DNA of 64,000 nt from CAYLPJ01 sp964385465 (lineage in GTDB: Bacteria > Planctomycetota > Phycisphaerae > SM23-33), in NCBI GenBank assembly GCA_964385465.1, contig CAYLPJ010000023.1, positions 1-64,000 of the forward strand, read 5' to 3'. The position numbers were made by a program, and so were the translations under genes. The number at the start of each line of letters is the position of its first letter. The stretch's first letter is position 1. The notes below the pieces were generated by a model that saw nothing but the letters and a program-made list of their open reading frames with translations, was not told the DNA's origin and ran no database searches. Positions 1 to 9,329 of this stretch are shown here, in pieces.

Positions 1-206
1 TATTTGGCGGCGATGGCCGTGGAGTGCGACGGGCGGGGCGCCGGTTCGACGGGGCCCGTGGGGCGGCTTCGGGGGGGCGGCGCGGGCACGCTTGCCGCGA
101 CGATGTCAGCGTGCAGGCGGCCGGCGTGGGCGAGGAGACGCTGCCGCGGGGGCGGGGGCTCGGGAGTCCGCGCGGCCACAGGGCGAGTGGGCGCGGGCCA
201 CTGCCG

Positions 207-1250
207 TCAGGCCGTGCCGGCCAGGCGGGCGGGCGCTTCGTGGCGTTCGAGGGCGGCGCGGAGGGCATCGGCGGCGTCGGCGGGGGTGGGGCCGGCGGCC
301 TCGACGCGGAGGACGCCGGTGGCGTCCGGGCGGGCGACCATGGCGCGGGCGAGCCAGGGCGGTTCGGTGCTGGGGGCGTCGTCGGCTCCGGCCGTCTCGG
401 CGGCGCCCCGGCGAGGGCTGTTTCCGGCATCGGCTCCAGGGCTGTGGCGTGCATCGGTCGGGCAGGCGGGGGCAACGTGCACGGCCACGCAGCTATGGCA
501 GTTTGCCTGGAGGTATCGCAGGATACCGCGTTCGGCGGTCAGGGCGGCGCGGGAGGGTGCGTGGTCGATGCGTGCGAGGCGTTGACAGGTGGCGTGGTCG
601 TCGGCGAGGGCCTCGACGGCCAGGCTGCCCTGCCCGGCGGCGGGGATGAGTTCGGCGGCGTGGAAGGGGTGGATGTTTCCGGCGTGGTCGTCGTCGAGGC
701 CGGAGCGGATGAGCCCGGCCATGGCGAGGACGACGGCGTCGAGCTCGGGCCGCTCGCCGAGCGCCTTGCCCAGCCGCGTTTCGACGTTTCCGCGGACGGC
801 GACGACGTCGAGGTCTTCGCGCAGCGTCAGAAGCTGGGCCTTCCGCCGCAGGCTTCCGGTGCCCACGCGTGCCCCGGGGGGCAGGTCGGCGAGCGGGCCG
901 TGTCGGCTGACGAGGGCGTCGCGGGGGTCGGCGCGGCGGGGCACGGCGGCGATGGTGAACGCCTCGCCGAGGTGCTCGGGCAGGTCCTTGGCCGAGTGGA
1001 CGGCGGCATGGACGCGTGCCTCGCGGAGGGCGTCTTCGAGTTCGGCGGTGAAGAGCCCCTTCCCGCCGGCAGGGGCGAGGGGCCCGGCGGTTCGGTCGCC
1101 GCGGGTGGACATGGGCGTCAGCTCGACGAGGCAGCCCGGGCAGGCGGCGCGGAGGCTCCCGGCGACCATTCCGGTCTGTGCCATCGCCAGGGCGCTTCGG
1201 CGCGTGGCGAGGCGGATGACGGGGGCGGGAGCGGTTGGCGGCAGGGGCAT
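207..1250 (-). CDS. hemC: Hydroxymethylbilane synthase (porphobilinogen deaminase)
   Basis: Joins four porphobilinogen molecules into hydroxymethylbilane in tetrapyrrole synthesis; cytosolic. The 347-residue product shows the family's N-terminal motif RLATRRSALAMAQ, the substrate-binding stretch HSAKDLP and the GTGSLRR segment. Cys251 in LQANCHS aligns with the cysteine that carries the dipyrromethane cofactor. A low-complexity insert of about 30 residues follows near residues 262-292, so the protein is longer than the usual ~310. ATG start at 1250. It is the last gene of the ATP synthase operon direction, 86 bases after atpC; whether it is co-transcribed is unknown. hemB lies far away at 54.3 kb. 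Family assignment is firm. Confidence 0.96.
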   Translation of the reverse strand: MPLPPTAPAPVIRLATRRSALAMAQTGMVAGSLRAACPGCLVELTPMSTRGDRTAGPLAPAGGKGLFTAELEDALREARVHAAVHSAKDLPEHLGEAFTIAAVPRRADPRDALVSRHGPLADLPPGARVGTGSLRRKAQLLTLREDLDVVAVRGNVETRLGKALGERPELDAVVLAMAGLIRSGLDDDHAGNIHPFHAAELIPAAGQGSLAVEALADDHATCQRLARIDHAPSRAALTAERGILRYLQANCHSCVAVHVAPACPTDARHSPGADAGNSPRRGAAETAGADDAPSTEPPWLARAMVARPDATGVLRVEAAGPTPADAADALRAALERHEAPARLAGTA

Positions 1251-1336
1251 GGCGTTGTGAATCGCTATGGGGTATCAGGCATCGGTTGGTTGGAAGAGTG
1301 CTGTTTCCGGGGAACGGCGCCGGTGGCGTCGGCGGG

Positions 1337-1768
1337 TCATCCTTCCTCCATTTCCTGTCGGTAGAGCTGCGCGAGGCGGAAGCGGTTGCGGGCGCGTTGG
1401 AGGGCCTCGTCGCGGGCTCGGGCCTGGGTCTCGGTTTCCTGGGGGAGGTCCTGGGCGGCCTCGATGCGTGTCCAGGCATCCTCGGCGTCGATCTCGGGGA
1501 CGGGGTCGCACTCCTCGGCCATGAGGGTCAGGGCGTTGTCCATGAAGCGTGCGAAGCCGCCGGCGACGAAGTAGCTGGCCTCCTCGCCGCTGAGCTCGCG
1601 GACGGTGAGCTGTCCGCTGCCGAGGAGCATGACCAGGGGCCCGCGTCCGCCGAGGACGCCGACGAGCCCGTCGGGGGCCGGGAAGGTGGCGCTGGTGAGC
1701 TCGCCGCCGAAGGCCCGGCCTTCGGGCGTGATCACCTCGCATCGGAACGGTCTGTTGAGTGAGGGCAT
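1337..1768 (-). CDS. atpC: F1Fo ATP synthase subunit epsilon
   Basis: Central-stalk subunit of the F1 sector that couples rotor to catalytic head and can inhibit ATP hydrolysis. The 143-residue product has the N-terminal beta-sandwich (FRCEVITPEGRAF, then PDGLVGVLGGRGPLV) and a C-terminal helical hairpin rich in Arg and Glu (residues ~95-143). Length is normal. It is separated from atpD by an inserted four-helix-bundle gene (1799-2332), which is not the usual arrangement, where atpD is directly followed by atpC. The gap to that upstream gene is only 30 bases, so the operon is probably continuous. Confidence 0.95.
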   Translation of the reverse strand: MPSLNRPFRCEVITPEGRAFGGELTSATFPAPDGLVGVLGGRGPLVMLLGSGQLTVRELSGEEASYFVAGGFARFMDNALTLMAEECDPVPEIDAEDAWTRIEAAQDLPQETETQARARDEALQRARNRFRLAQLYRQEMEEG

Positions 1769-1798
1769 GTGGTGTTCTCCCGGCGGCCCGCTCGGCGG

Positions 1799-2332
1799 TC
1801 AGGTGGCGGCGGGTCCGGGCGGCCCGCCGGCGTCGGGCTCTCCCTTACCTTCGTTGCCGGCGCTGGTATCGGCGGCGGGGGGGTTCTGTCGCGCGCCGAG
1901 GGCGAACGTCGCGAACGGGAAGCCGTAGATCGTGAACTGGAGGTCCGTCGCCCGCCACTGGCTGAAGCGCCCGTGCCTCCAGGCCTGGGCGCGGGCGGTC
2001 TGGATCGACTGCTCCATGATCCCGCACAGCTCGGCGGACTCGGCGATCAGCTCGCCCAGCTCGTGCCCGGGGGCCATGTCCGTGTTGTCCACCAGGCGCA
2101 GCAGGTAGCGTGTCCGGCGCAGGTCGCGGAGGCAGGTGTCCAGTTGGCTGGTGAACTCGATTCGCCGCTGGGTGGAGACGGCCTCCTCGTAGCTGGGCCC
2201 GGCGTCGGTGCAGCAGCGGGCGAGGTCGGCGGCGATCTGCCGGCCGAACCAGGTCTCCGGCAGCACGTCCGCGACGCGTCCGACGCGTGCGGTGAAGACG
2301 AGCAGTCGTTCCGTCAATTCGTCAGGCAGCAT
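1799..2332 (-). CDS. Four-helix-bundle protein (TIGR02436/S23-like family) inside the atp operon
   Basis: A 177-residue helical protein of the four-helix-bundle family first known from 23S rRNA intervening sequences (TIGR02436). Visible family features are the N-terminal LTERLLVFTARVGRVADVLP helix, a middle region with SYEEAVSTQRRIEFTSQL, and the block LRDLRRTRYLLRLVDNTD followed by a helix with LGELIAESAELCGIM. The last ~45 residues are Pro/Gly/Ala-rich and look disordered. Function of the family is not established; bundles usually form pentamers. It sits between atpD and atpC on the same strand, an unexpected place. There is no rRNA here. I do not assign a role in ATP synthesis. Confidence 0.8.
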   Translation of the reverse strand: MLPDELTERLLVFTARVGRVADVLPETWFGRQIAADLARCCTDAGPSYEEAVSTQRRIEFTSQLDTCLRDLRRTRYLLRLVDNTDMAPGHELGELIAESAELCGIMEQSIQTARAQAWRHGRFSQWRATDLQFTIYGFPFATFALGARQNPPAADTSAGNEGKGEPDAGGPPGPAAT

Positions 2333-2413
2333 GGCGCGGCCTCTCTTTCAGGTGGATGCCCGCGCGGCCAGGTTCGGGCGTTGCGGATGGCGGCATCCGG
2401 TCGGTTGCGGACG

Positions 2414-2530
2414 GCAGATTTCGGGTCCCGGGTCGCGGGGCGCACATAGCAGGTCTCAGGCTTCAGATGGCAGATCTCAGGTCGCACATTGCAGGTCGCG
2501 GGCCGCAGATCGCGGATGCCGGGTCGGGCA
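2414..2530. repeat. Degenerate short tandem repeats between atpD and the four-helix-bundle gene
   Basis: This intergenic stretch is built from loose copies of CAGATCTCAGGTCGCA-like words: CAGATTTCGGGTC, CAGGTCTCAGG, CAGATGG, CAGATCTCAGGTCGCA, CAGGTCGCGGG and CAGATCGCGG follow each other. It resembles replication-slippage simple sequence, not a coding region. No hairpin with a T-run was found, so I see no terminator between atpD and the next gene. Confidence 0.6.
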
Positions 2531-2583
2531 TCGGGGGGCCGGCCCTTCCGGCCTCGGATGTCTTGTGGCTCGTTGTCGCCGGG

Positions 2584-4005
<1,422 letters not shown>

Positions 4006-4015
4006 GGGGCGGTCC

Positions 4016-4909
4016 TTAGGTCTGTTCGAGGCCTGCGCGGCCTCCCATGATCTCGGCCAGCTCGGTGGTGATCTGCTGCTGGCGCTGGCGATTGGCGACC
4101 ATGCGGAGGTCGCGGAGCATGTCGTCGGCGTTGTCGGAGGCCGACTGCATGGCGACGCGGCGCATGAACTGCTCGGCCGCGCCGGCGTCGAGGAAGCACT
4201 GGTAGAGTTTCAGGCGGACGGTGACCGGCAGCAGCCGGCGGAGGATGGCCTCGGGGGTCGGCCAGAGGTCGCAGGGGATCTCCAGGGCCGGGTCGCCGCG
4301 CTGCTCGGGCGGTCGGGCCAGGCCGCTGAGAGGCAGGATGGGCGCGACGGCGGGCTTCTGCTGGCCGGAGGAGACGAACTGCATGTAGACGACCTCGAGC
4401 CCGCTGATGCGGCGGGCGAGGAAGGCGTCCATCATGTCGGCGGCGAGGGCGGCGACCTCGTCGTACTCGGGCACGTCGCCGAAGTGCTCGTAGGCCTTGT
4501 CGACGTGCACGTCGCGGAAGCCCAGGTACCGCAGCCCGCGCGTGCCCACGACGTGCAGCTCGACCTCGTAGCCGGCGTCGGCGAGCTGGCCGATCCTGTG
4601 CTGGGCCAGCTTCAGCACCGAGGCGTTGTACGACCCGCACAGCCCGCGGTTGCTGGTCAGCACCAGGAGGATGTCGCGCCGGAGCTCGGGCGGCTCGTCC
4701 AGCAGCGGGTGGCGGAGCTTCTGTGTCTCGCATCGCTCGATCACGTCGGCGACCGTCTCCAGCACGTGCCGGCTGAACGGGCCGAACGAGGAGATGCGGT
4801 CGTAGGCCGCCTTGAACCTCGCGGCCGCGACGGTCTGCATCGCCTTGGTCACCGTGCGGATGCTCTCGACGGCTCGGAAGCGTTTGCGGATGTTGCGGAT
4901 CTTGGCCAT
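4016..4909 (-). CDS. atpG: F1Fo ATP synthase subunit gamma
   Basis: Rotor shaft of F1: a coiled coil passing through the alpha/beta head and transmitting torque. The 297-residue product has the conserved N-terminal helix (IRNIRKRFRAVESIRTVTKAMQ), the Rossmann-like middle (LVLTSNRGLCGSYN) and the C-terminal helix with EQFMRRVAMQSASDNADDML. Length is normal. It lies 19 bases after atpA and 10 bases before atpD, in standard operon order. Confidence 0.97.
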   Translation of the reverse strand: MAKIRNIRKRFRAVESIRTVTKAMQTVAAARFKAAYDRISSFGPFSRHVLETVADVIERCETQKLRHPLLDEPPELRRDILLVLTSNRGLCGSYNASVLKLAQHRIGQLADAGYEVELHVVGTRGLRYLGFRDVHVDKAYEHFGDVPEYDEVAALAADMMDAFLARRISGLEVVYMQFVSSGQQKPAVAPILPLSGLARPPEQRGDPALEIPCDLWPTPEAILRRLLPVTVRLKLYQCFLDAGAAEQFMRRVAMQSASDNADDMLRDLRMVANRQRQQQITTELAEIMGGRAGLEQT

Positions 4910-4928
4910 GGTTCGCGTCGGCGGCGGG

Positions 4929-6725
4929 TCAGCCCGGCGGGGCGGGCGGCTTGGGCACGCCGCCGGTCAGGGCGCGTGCGAGGAAGCGTTCCTTGCAGGT
5001 GTTGCAGATGCGCTGGAGCTTTCGTTCGCGGTCGTCGGTGAGCTGGGGGTCGGCGGCCAGCTCGTCGCGGAGGGCGACGTGCTCGGCGTCGATCAGCTCC
5101 AGCAGGTCGGCCTCGAACTCGCCGACCTTCCCGACGTCGATCTCGTCGAGGTAGCCGTGCGTGGCGGCGTAGATGGCGATGATCTGCTGGACGACGTTCA
5201 TCGGCCGGTACTGCGGCTGGGTCAGCAGGCGCACCAGGCGCTCGCCGCGGTCGAGCTGCTGCTGCGTGGCGGCGTCGACGGACATGCTCACCTGGGTGTA
5301 GGCGACCAGCTCGCGGTAGGCGGCGAGGTCCAGCCGCAGGCTGGCGGCGACCTGCTTGATGCCCTTGACGGCGGCCTTGTAGCCGACGCGGCTGACGCTG
5401 ATTCCGGCGTTGATCGCCGGGCGGATGCCGGCGAAGAACAGCGACGGCTCCAGGTAGATCTGCCCGTCGGTGATGGAGATCAGGTTGGTGGGGATGTAGG
5501 CGGAGACCTCGCCCTCCTGGGTTTCGCAGATCGGCAGGGCGGTCATCGAGCCGCCGGAGTCGGCGAGGCGGTGGACCTTCGTCGCCTCGCGCTGGGCGTC
5601 CGGCAGGGCGGCGTGGCGGCGCCGGGCCTCTTCCAGGCCGAGCGGGCCGACGAAGACGTCCGCGCCGTCGGGGACGTCGGTGGAGGCCTCGGGCGTCTCG
5701 GCCGGGGCGAGGACGTACCGGTCGGCCAGCTTCGCCGACCGCTCCAGCAGGCGGCTGTGCAGGTAGAACACGTCGCCGGGGTAGGCCTCGCGCCCGGGGG
5801 GGCGGCGGAGCAGCAGGGAGATCTCCCGGTAGGCCGCGGCGTGCTTGGTCAGGTCGTCGTAGACGACGAGGGTGGGCTTGCCCAGCTCGGCCATGAAGTA
5901 CTCGGCGAGGGCGCAGCCGGCGTAGGGGGCGACGTACTGCAGCGGGGCCGAGTCGCTGCTGGCGGCGGAGACCACGACGGTGTGCTTCATCGCGTTGTGG
6001 CGGCGGAGCACGTCCACCGTGCCGGCGACGGTGGACTCCTTCTGACCGATGGCGACGTAGATGCAGATCACGCCCGTGTCGGCCTGGTTGATGATCGTGT
6101 CGATGGCGATGGCGGTCTTGCCGGTCTTGCGGTCGCCGATGATCAGCTCCCGCTGCCCCCGCCCGATGGGCACCATGGCGTCGACGGCCTTGATGCCCGT
6201 CTGGAGAGGCTCGTTGACCGGCTGGCGGGCGGCGATGCCCGGCGCGGGCGTCTCCAGCGGGCGGGTGCGGGCGGTGGCGATCTGCCCGCCGCCGTCGAGC
6301 GCCCGGCCGAGCGGGTCGATCACCCGCCCGAGCACGCCCCGGCCGACGGGCACCGAGAGCAGCTTGCCGGTCCCGCGGACGGCCTGCCCGGCCTTGATGG
6401 CCTCGCAGGAGCCGTAGACGACCGCGCCGACGGAACTGGTTTCGAGGTTGAAGACCTGCCCCATCTGCCCGCCCTCGAATTCGAGCATCTCGCCGGCCAT
6501 GGCGTCGGAAAGGCCGTAGATCTGGGCGATCCCGTCGCCGACCTCGAGCACCTGCCCGACATGGGCGGCCCCGAGCTCGCTGCGGTAGCGGCTGATCTCC
6601 TTCTGGATGGCCTCGGTGGCCTCGCCGCTGCGGAGGCGCACCGCACCGCGGCGGGCGAGCTGCTCGCGGTAGCGGCTGATCTCCTCGCGGACGACGCTGG
6701 CGATCTCGTCTGTCTTGACCTTCAC
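4929..6725 (-). CDS. atpA: F1Fo ATP synthase subunit alpha, enlarged
   Basis: Non-catalytic nucleotide-binding subunit of the F1 head. The P-loop GDRKTGKT, the DTGVICIYVAIGQK stretch and the Arg-finger region ISVSRVGYKAAVKG are intact. The protein has 598 residues where about 505 are usual. Two insertions explain most of this. Near residues 14-50 the segment EEISRYR/KEISRYR is tandemly duplicated, with a 28-codon spacing and a 19-base identical DNA repeat. Between LLERSAKL and GGSMTALP an insert of about 50 residues (with VFVGPLGLEEARRRHAALP) replaces a short loop. There is also a C-terminal extension. The start is GTG at 6725, overlapping the atpH stop by four bases. Confidence 0.96.
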   Translation of the reverse strand: MKVKTDEIASVVREEISRYREQLARRGAVRLRSGEATEAIQKEISRYRSELGAAHVGQVLEVGDGIAQIYGLSDAMAGEMLEFEGGQMGQVFNLETSSVGAVVYGSCEAIKAGQAVRGTGKLLSVPVGRGVLGRVIDPLGRALDGGGQIATARTRPLETPAPGIAARQPVNEPLQTGIKAVDAMVPIGRGQRELIIGDRKTGKTAIAIDTIINQADTGVICIYVAIGQKESTVAGTVDVLRRHNAMKHTVVVSAASSDSAPLQYVAPYAGCALAEYFMAELGKPTLVVYDDLTKHAAAYREISLLLRRPPGREAYPGDVFYLHSRLLERSAKLADRYVLAPAETPEASTDVPDGADVFVGPLGLEEARRRHAALPDAQREATKVHRLADSGGSMTALPICETQEGEVSAYIPTNLISITDGQIYLEPSLFFAGIRPAINAGISVSRVGYKAAVKGIKQVAASLRLDLAAYRELVAYTQVSMSVDAATQQQLDRGERLVRLLTQPQYRPMNVVQQIIAIYAATHGYLDEIDVGKVGEFEADLLELIDAEHVALRDELAADPQLTDDRERKLQRICNTCKERFLARALTGGVPKPPAPPG

Positions 6726-7378
6726 GTCACACTTCCCTCGCCCCGTCGCGGCGGGGCGTCATCGTGTTGCCGATCGCCCTCGACGGGCACGTCGAGGCGG
6801 ACCTGCTGGCTGAGGCGCTGCTGGAGGTGGCCCAGTTCGGCCTGGAGCGAGGCGTCGTAGACGTGGTCGCCCACGCGGACGACCATCCCGCCGAGCAGGC
6901 CATCGTCCACCCGCCAGGTGATCACCGGCTCGGCGCCGAGCGTCTCGGCCAGCGAGGCGTGCACCTGCGCCTGCTGGGCGTCGTCGAGCGCCACGGCCGT
7001 GGTGACCGTCACCTCCCGCTTGCCCTGTCGGCGGTGCAGGCGGCTGCGGTAGACGCGCCGCAGCGTCCGCAGCAGGCCCAGCCGCCCGGCGGCGCCCATG
7101 ACCTGGAGGGTGGCCTCGACCGGCTCGCTGACGCGCCCGTGGAAGATCCGCTCGAGCAGCTCGCATCGCTCGTCGTGGCCGATCAGCGCCGCGGTCAGCA
7201 GGTCCTCGAACCCGTCGATGGCGTCGAGCAGCTCGACGATGGCGTCCAGCTCGTCGGCGACCTCCTCGGCCTCCCCGTCGGAGGGCACCTGCGCCAGCAG
7301 CGCGTCGGCGTAGACGCCCGCCAGGGACTCACTCGCCGGGTCCATGACCGACTCGGGCTCGCTGCGGCGGGCGTTCAT
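6722..7378 (-). CDS. atpH: F1Fo ATP synthase subunit delta
   Basis: Peripheral-stalk subunit that links the b subunits to the top of F1. The 218-residue product has the family's N-terminal helical domain (SLAGVYADALLAQV) and the C-terminal region with LRTLRRVYRSRLHRRQGKRE and VTTAVALDDAQQAQV, then the DDGLLGGMVVRVGDHVYDAS signature. An in-frame reading extends upstream to 8011, but that part antiparallels no family sequence and overlaps atpF in another frame, so I use the ATG at 7378. That ATG overlaps the atpF stop by four bases. Confidence 0.94.
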   Translation of the reverse strand: MNARRSEPESVMDPASESLAGVYADALLAQVPSDGEAEEVADELDAIVELLDAIDGFEDLLTAALIGHDERCELLERIFHGRVSEPVEATLQVMGAAGRLGLLRTLRRVYRSRLHRRQGKREVTVTTAVALDDAQQAQVHASLAETLGAEPVITWRVDDGLLGGMVVRVGDHVYDASLQAELGHLQQRLSQQVRLDVPVEGDRQHDDAPPRRGEGSVT

Positions 7379-7980
7379 CCGGCTTCGCTCTCGGCGCGGG
7401 AGCGGATGCGCGCCAGCGACCGCTCCATCAACTGCTTCTGCTTCGGCGGGTTCAGCTCCTCGTGAAGCAGCTCCCCGGCGATCTCCACCGCCAGGTTCGC
7501 CGTCGACTGCTGGAGGTCCTCCAGCGCCGAACGCTTGAACTGCTCGATCTCTTCCTTCGCCGCCTCGATCGACCGGCTGCCTTCCTCCCGGGCGGCCGCC
7601 AGCATCTCCTCGCGGGCCTTCGCCGCCTCCTCCAGGCTCTGGGCGAGCACCTGCTTGGCCTCGGTCTCGGCGCGGTCCAGGCGGGCGCGATACTCGGCCT
7701 CCAGCTCCTTGGCCTCCTGCTCGCGGCGCTCGCTGTCGCGAAGCCGCGCGCCGATCTCCTCCTCCCGGCGCTGGAGCTGCCCGATCACCGGCTTCCACGC
7801 GTACTTGCCCAGGATCACCAGGATCACCGCGAAGACCGCCAGGGCGATGAACGCCTGGCCCAGATCGCCGTAGGGGCTTCCGGCCGGCTCCTCGGCCGCC
7901 GCGGTCGCGGCCGCGGCGCAGAGAACCCCCGCCGCTGCCAGGATCGCCCTCGCCGTGCCGCCGCGCGTGCGCTGCCTCAT
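7375..7980 (-). CDS. atpF: F1Fo ATP synthase subunit b
   Basis: Membrane-anchored peripheral-stalk subunit. From the ATG at 7980 the protein has 201 residues: a signal-peptide-like hydrophobic N-terminus (AILAAAGVLCAAAATAAAEE), then the true b-subunit membrane helix (FIALAVFAVILVILGKYAWKPV), then a long charged coiled coil (residues ~65-170) and a C-terminal ELLHEEL region. An earlier start at 8031 would add 17 basic residues and overlap the end of atpE; I prefer 7980. The hydrophobic leader before the usual anchor is notable and matches a similar leader on AtpE. It overlaps atpH by four bases. Confidence 0.92.
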   Translation of the reverse strand: MRQRTRGGTARAILAAAGVLCAAAATAAAEEPAGSPYGDLGQAFIALAVFAVILVILGKYAWKPVIGQLQRREEEIGARLRDSERREQEAKELEAEYRARLDRAETEAKQVLAQSLEEAAKAREEMLAAAREEGSRSIEAAKEEIEQFKRSALEDLQQSTANLAVEIAGELLHEELNPPKQKQLMERSLARIRSRAESEAG

Positions 7981-8011
7981 CGCATGCCTCCGCCGGGACG
8001 CCGCCCGGCAC

Positions 8012-8365
8012 CTATTGGAGCACGATCGCAAGCAGGCAGACCACGATGGCGAACAGCATGCCGACCTCGACCATGCCCGCGGCGACGACCATCGGGGCGA
8101 ACATGTCCCGGGCCGCCTCCGGCTGGCGCGCGATCGACTCGATGCACGCCCCGCCGATCCTGGCCACGCCGTAGCCGCCGCCGGCCGCCGCCAGGGCCGC
8201 GCCGAAGCACGCCCCGATCACCGCGACCGCGCGCGACCAGGGGTCGCCGGCCGGCTCGGGGGCCTCGGGGGACTCGCCGGGCGTGTTGGCGTCGGCCGCC
8301 AGCAGCGGCGCGGCCAGCGCGCCGACAACCCACAGCACCAATGCAACCTTCCAGAGACGTCTCAT
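8012..8365 (-). CDS. atpE: F1Fo ATP synthase subunit c with N-terminal signal peptide
   Basis: Forms the rotating c-ring that carries ions through the membrane. The 117-residue product is longer than the usual 75-85 because it begins with a Sec-type leader (WKVALVLWVVGALAAPLLAAD) plus a short acidic linker. The hairpin follows: GGGYGVARIGG, the polar loop ESIARQPEA, and the second helix with the ion-binding Glu in GMVEVGM. Positions that bind Na+ in Na+-type c subunits (Gln in helix 1, Ser/Thr after the Glu) appear as Val here, so proton coupling is inferred. It lies between atpB and atpF. Confidence 0.94.
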   Translation of the reverse strand: MRRLWKVALVLWVVGALAAPLLAADANTPGESPEAPEPAGDPWSRAVAVIGACFGAALAAAGGGYGVARIGGACIESIARQPEAARDMFAPMVVAAGMVEVGMLFAIVVCLLAIVLQ

Positions 8366-8404
8366 GCATCCTCTCCTCTTCGGGCGTCTCGCCCGGGTGT
8401 GTTC

Positions 8405-9313
8405 TCAGTGTTCGGCCTCGACGTACATGCCCAGGAACAGCGCCGTCATGATCGTGAAGATGAACGCCTGGATGCCCGCGACCAGCAGTTCCATCAGCGT
8501 CAGCGCCACCGCGCCGCCGGCGCAGAGGACCACGACGTAGATCCCGTGGAACGACCGCTGGGCCGGATCGGCAAGGAACATCGGGCGCACCGTCATCAGC
8601 GCCAGCATCATGAGCACCGCCAGCAGCATGTGACCGGCCAGCATGTTCGCGCACAGACGCACCATCAGCGCCATGCACTTGGCGAACGCGCTGACCAGTT
8701 CCAGGATCGCCATCGGCACGAGGATGACCTTGCCGACCATCCCGGGCACCGCCGGCGAGAGCGACAGGAACCACAGCACCGGCGAGAGCAGGTAGCAGGC
8801 CGGCAGGGCCAGGCCGTGGTGCTCGTGGAACCGCTGGGCCGCCCTGCGCAGGCCGTTGATGAGGATCGCCAGCATGGCCAGGCACGCCAGGGCCGCCCCG
8901 ACGGTCGGCACGGCGGTGGGCGTCCCGCCGATGCGGTGCGTCTCGTTGATCCCCAGGATCAGCGAGATGCTCTCGATCGGGATCAGCCCGGTCAGGTTCA
9001 GCGTGAAGACGTACACGAAGACCGTGCACAGAAACGGCAGGTAGTCCTCGGCCTTGTCGTACAGCGCCGGGCGGGCGATCGTGTCCCGCACGAAGACCAC
9101 CAGCCCCTCCAGGAACGTCTGCCCGCCCGAGGGCAGGTACGACACCCGACGCGCCATCGGCAGCAGGATGCCCAGGATCAGCCCCCCGGCCAGGAGGATC
9201 GAGATGATCGCCCCGCTCATGACCGTGAAGGGCAGGCCGAACACGCGGAAGGTGAACTGCGGCCAGGGGCAGTCCAGCACATGGTTCAGCAGGTTCGCCG
9301 ACGCGAGCGTCAC
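8405..9313 (-). CDS. atpB: F1Fo ATP synthase subunit a
   Basis: Stator membrane subunit that holds the two ion half-channels against the c-ring. The 302-residue product is strongly hydrophobic with five or more membrane segments. The essential arginine lies in MVRLCANMLAGHMLL, and the last helix carries the ELLVAGIQAFIFTIMTALFL signature. Length is normal. Standard position ahead of atpE; 16 bases after the AtpI-like gene. Confidence 0.96.
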   Translation of the reverse strand: MTLASANLLNHVLDCPWPQFTFRVFGLPFTVMSGAIISILLAGGLILGILLPMARRVSYLPSGGQTFLEGLVVFVRDTIARPALYDKAEDYLPFLCTVFVYVFTLNLTGLIPIESISLILGINETHRIGGTPTAVPTVGAALACLAMLAILINGLRRAAQRFHEHHGLALPACYLLSPVLWFLSLSPAVPGMVGKVILVPMAILELVSAFAKCMALMVRLCANMLAGHMLLAVLMMLALMTVRPMFLADPAQRSFHGIYVVVLCAGGAVALTLMELLVAGIQAFIFTIMTALFLGMYVEAEH

Positions 9314-9329
9314 GGGGGCTCCTCAACGG

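Noticed and set aside
1..206. A gene at the left window edge
   Set aside because: Minus-strand readings downstream of hemC either stop early or lack recognisable features; plus-strand frames are shadows of hemC.
8012..8365. Sodium-dependent ATP synthase
   Set aside because: The helix-1 Gln and the Ser/Thr after the ion-binding Glu, both needed for Na+ binding, are Val in this c subunit.
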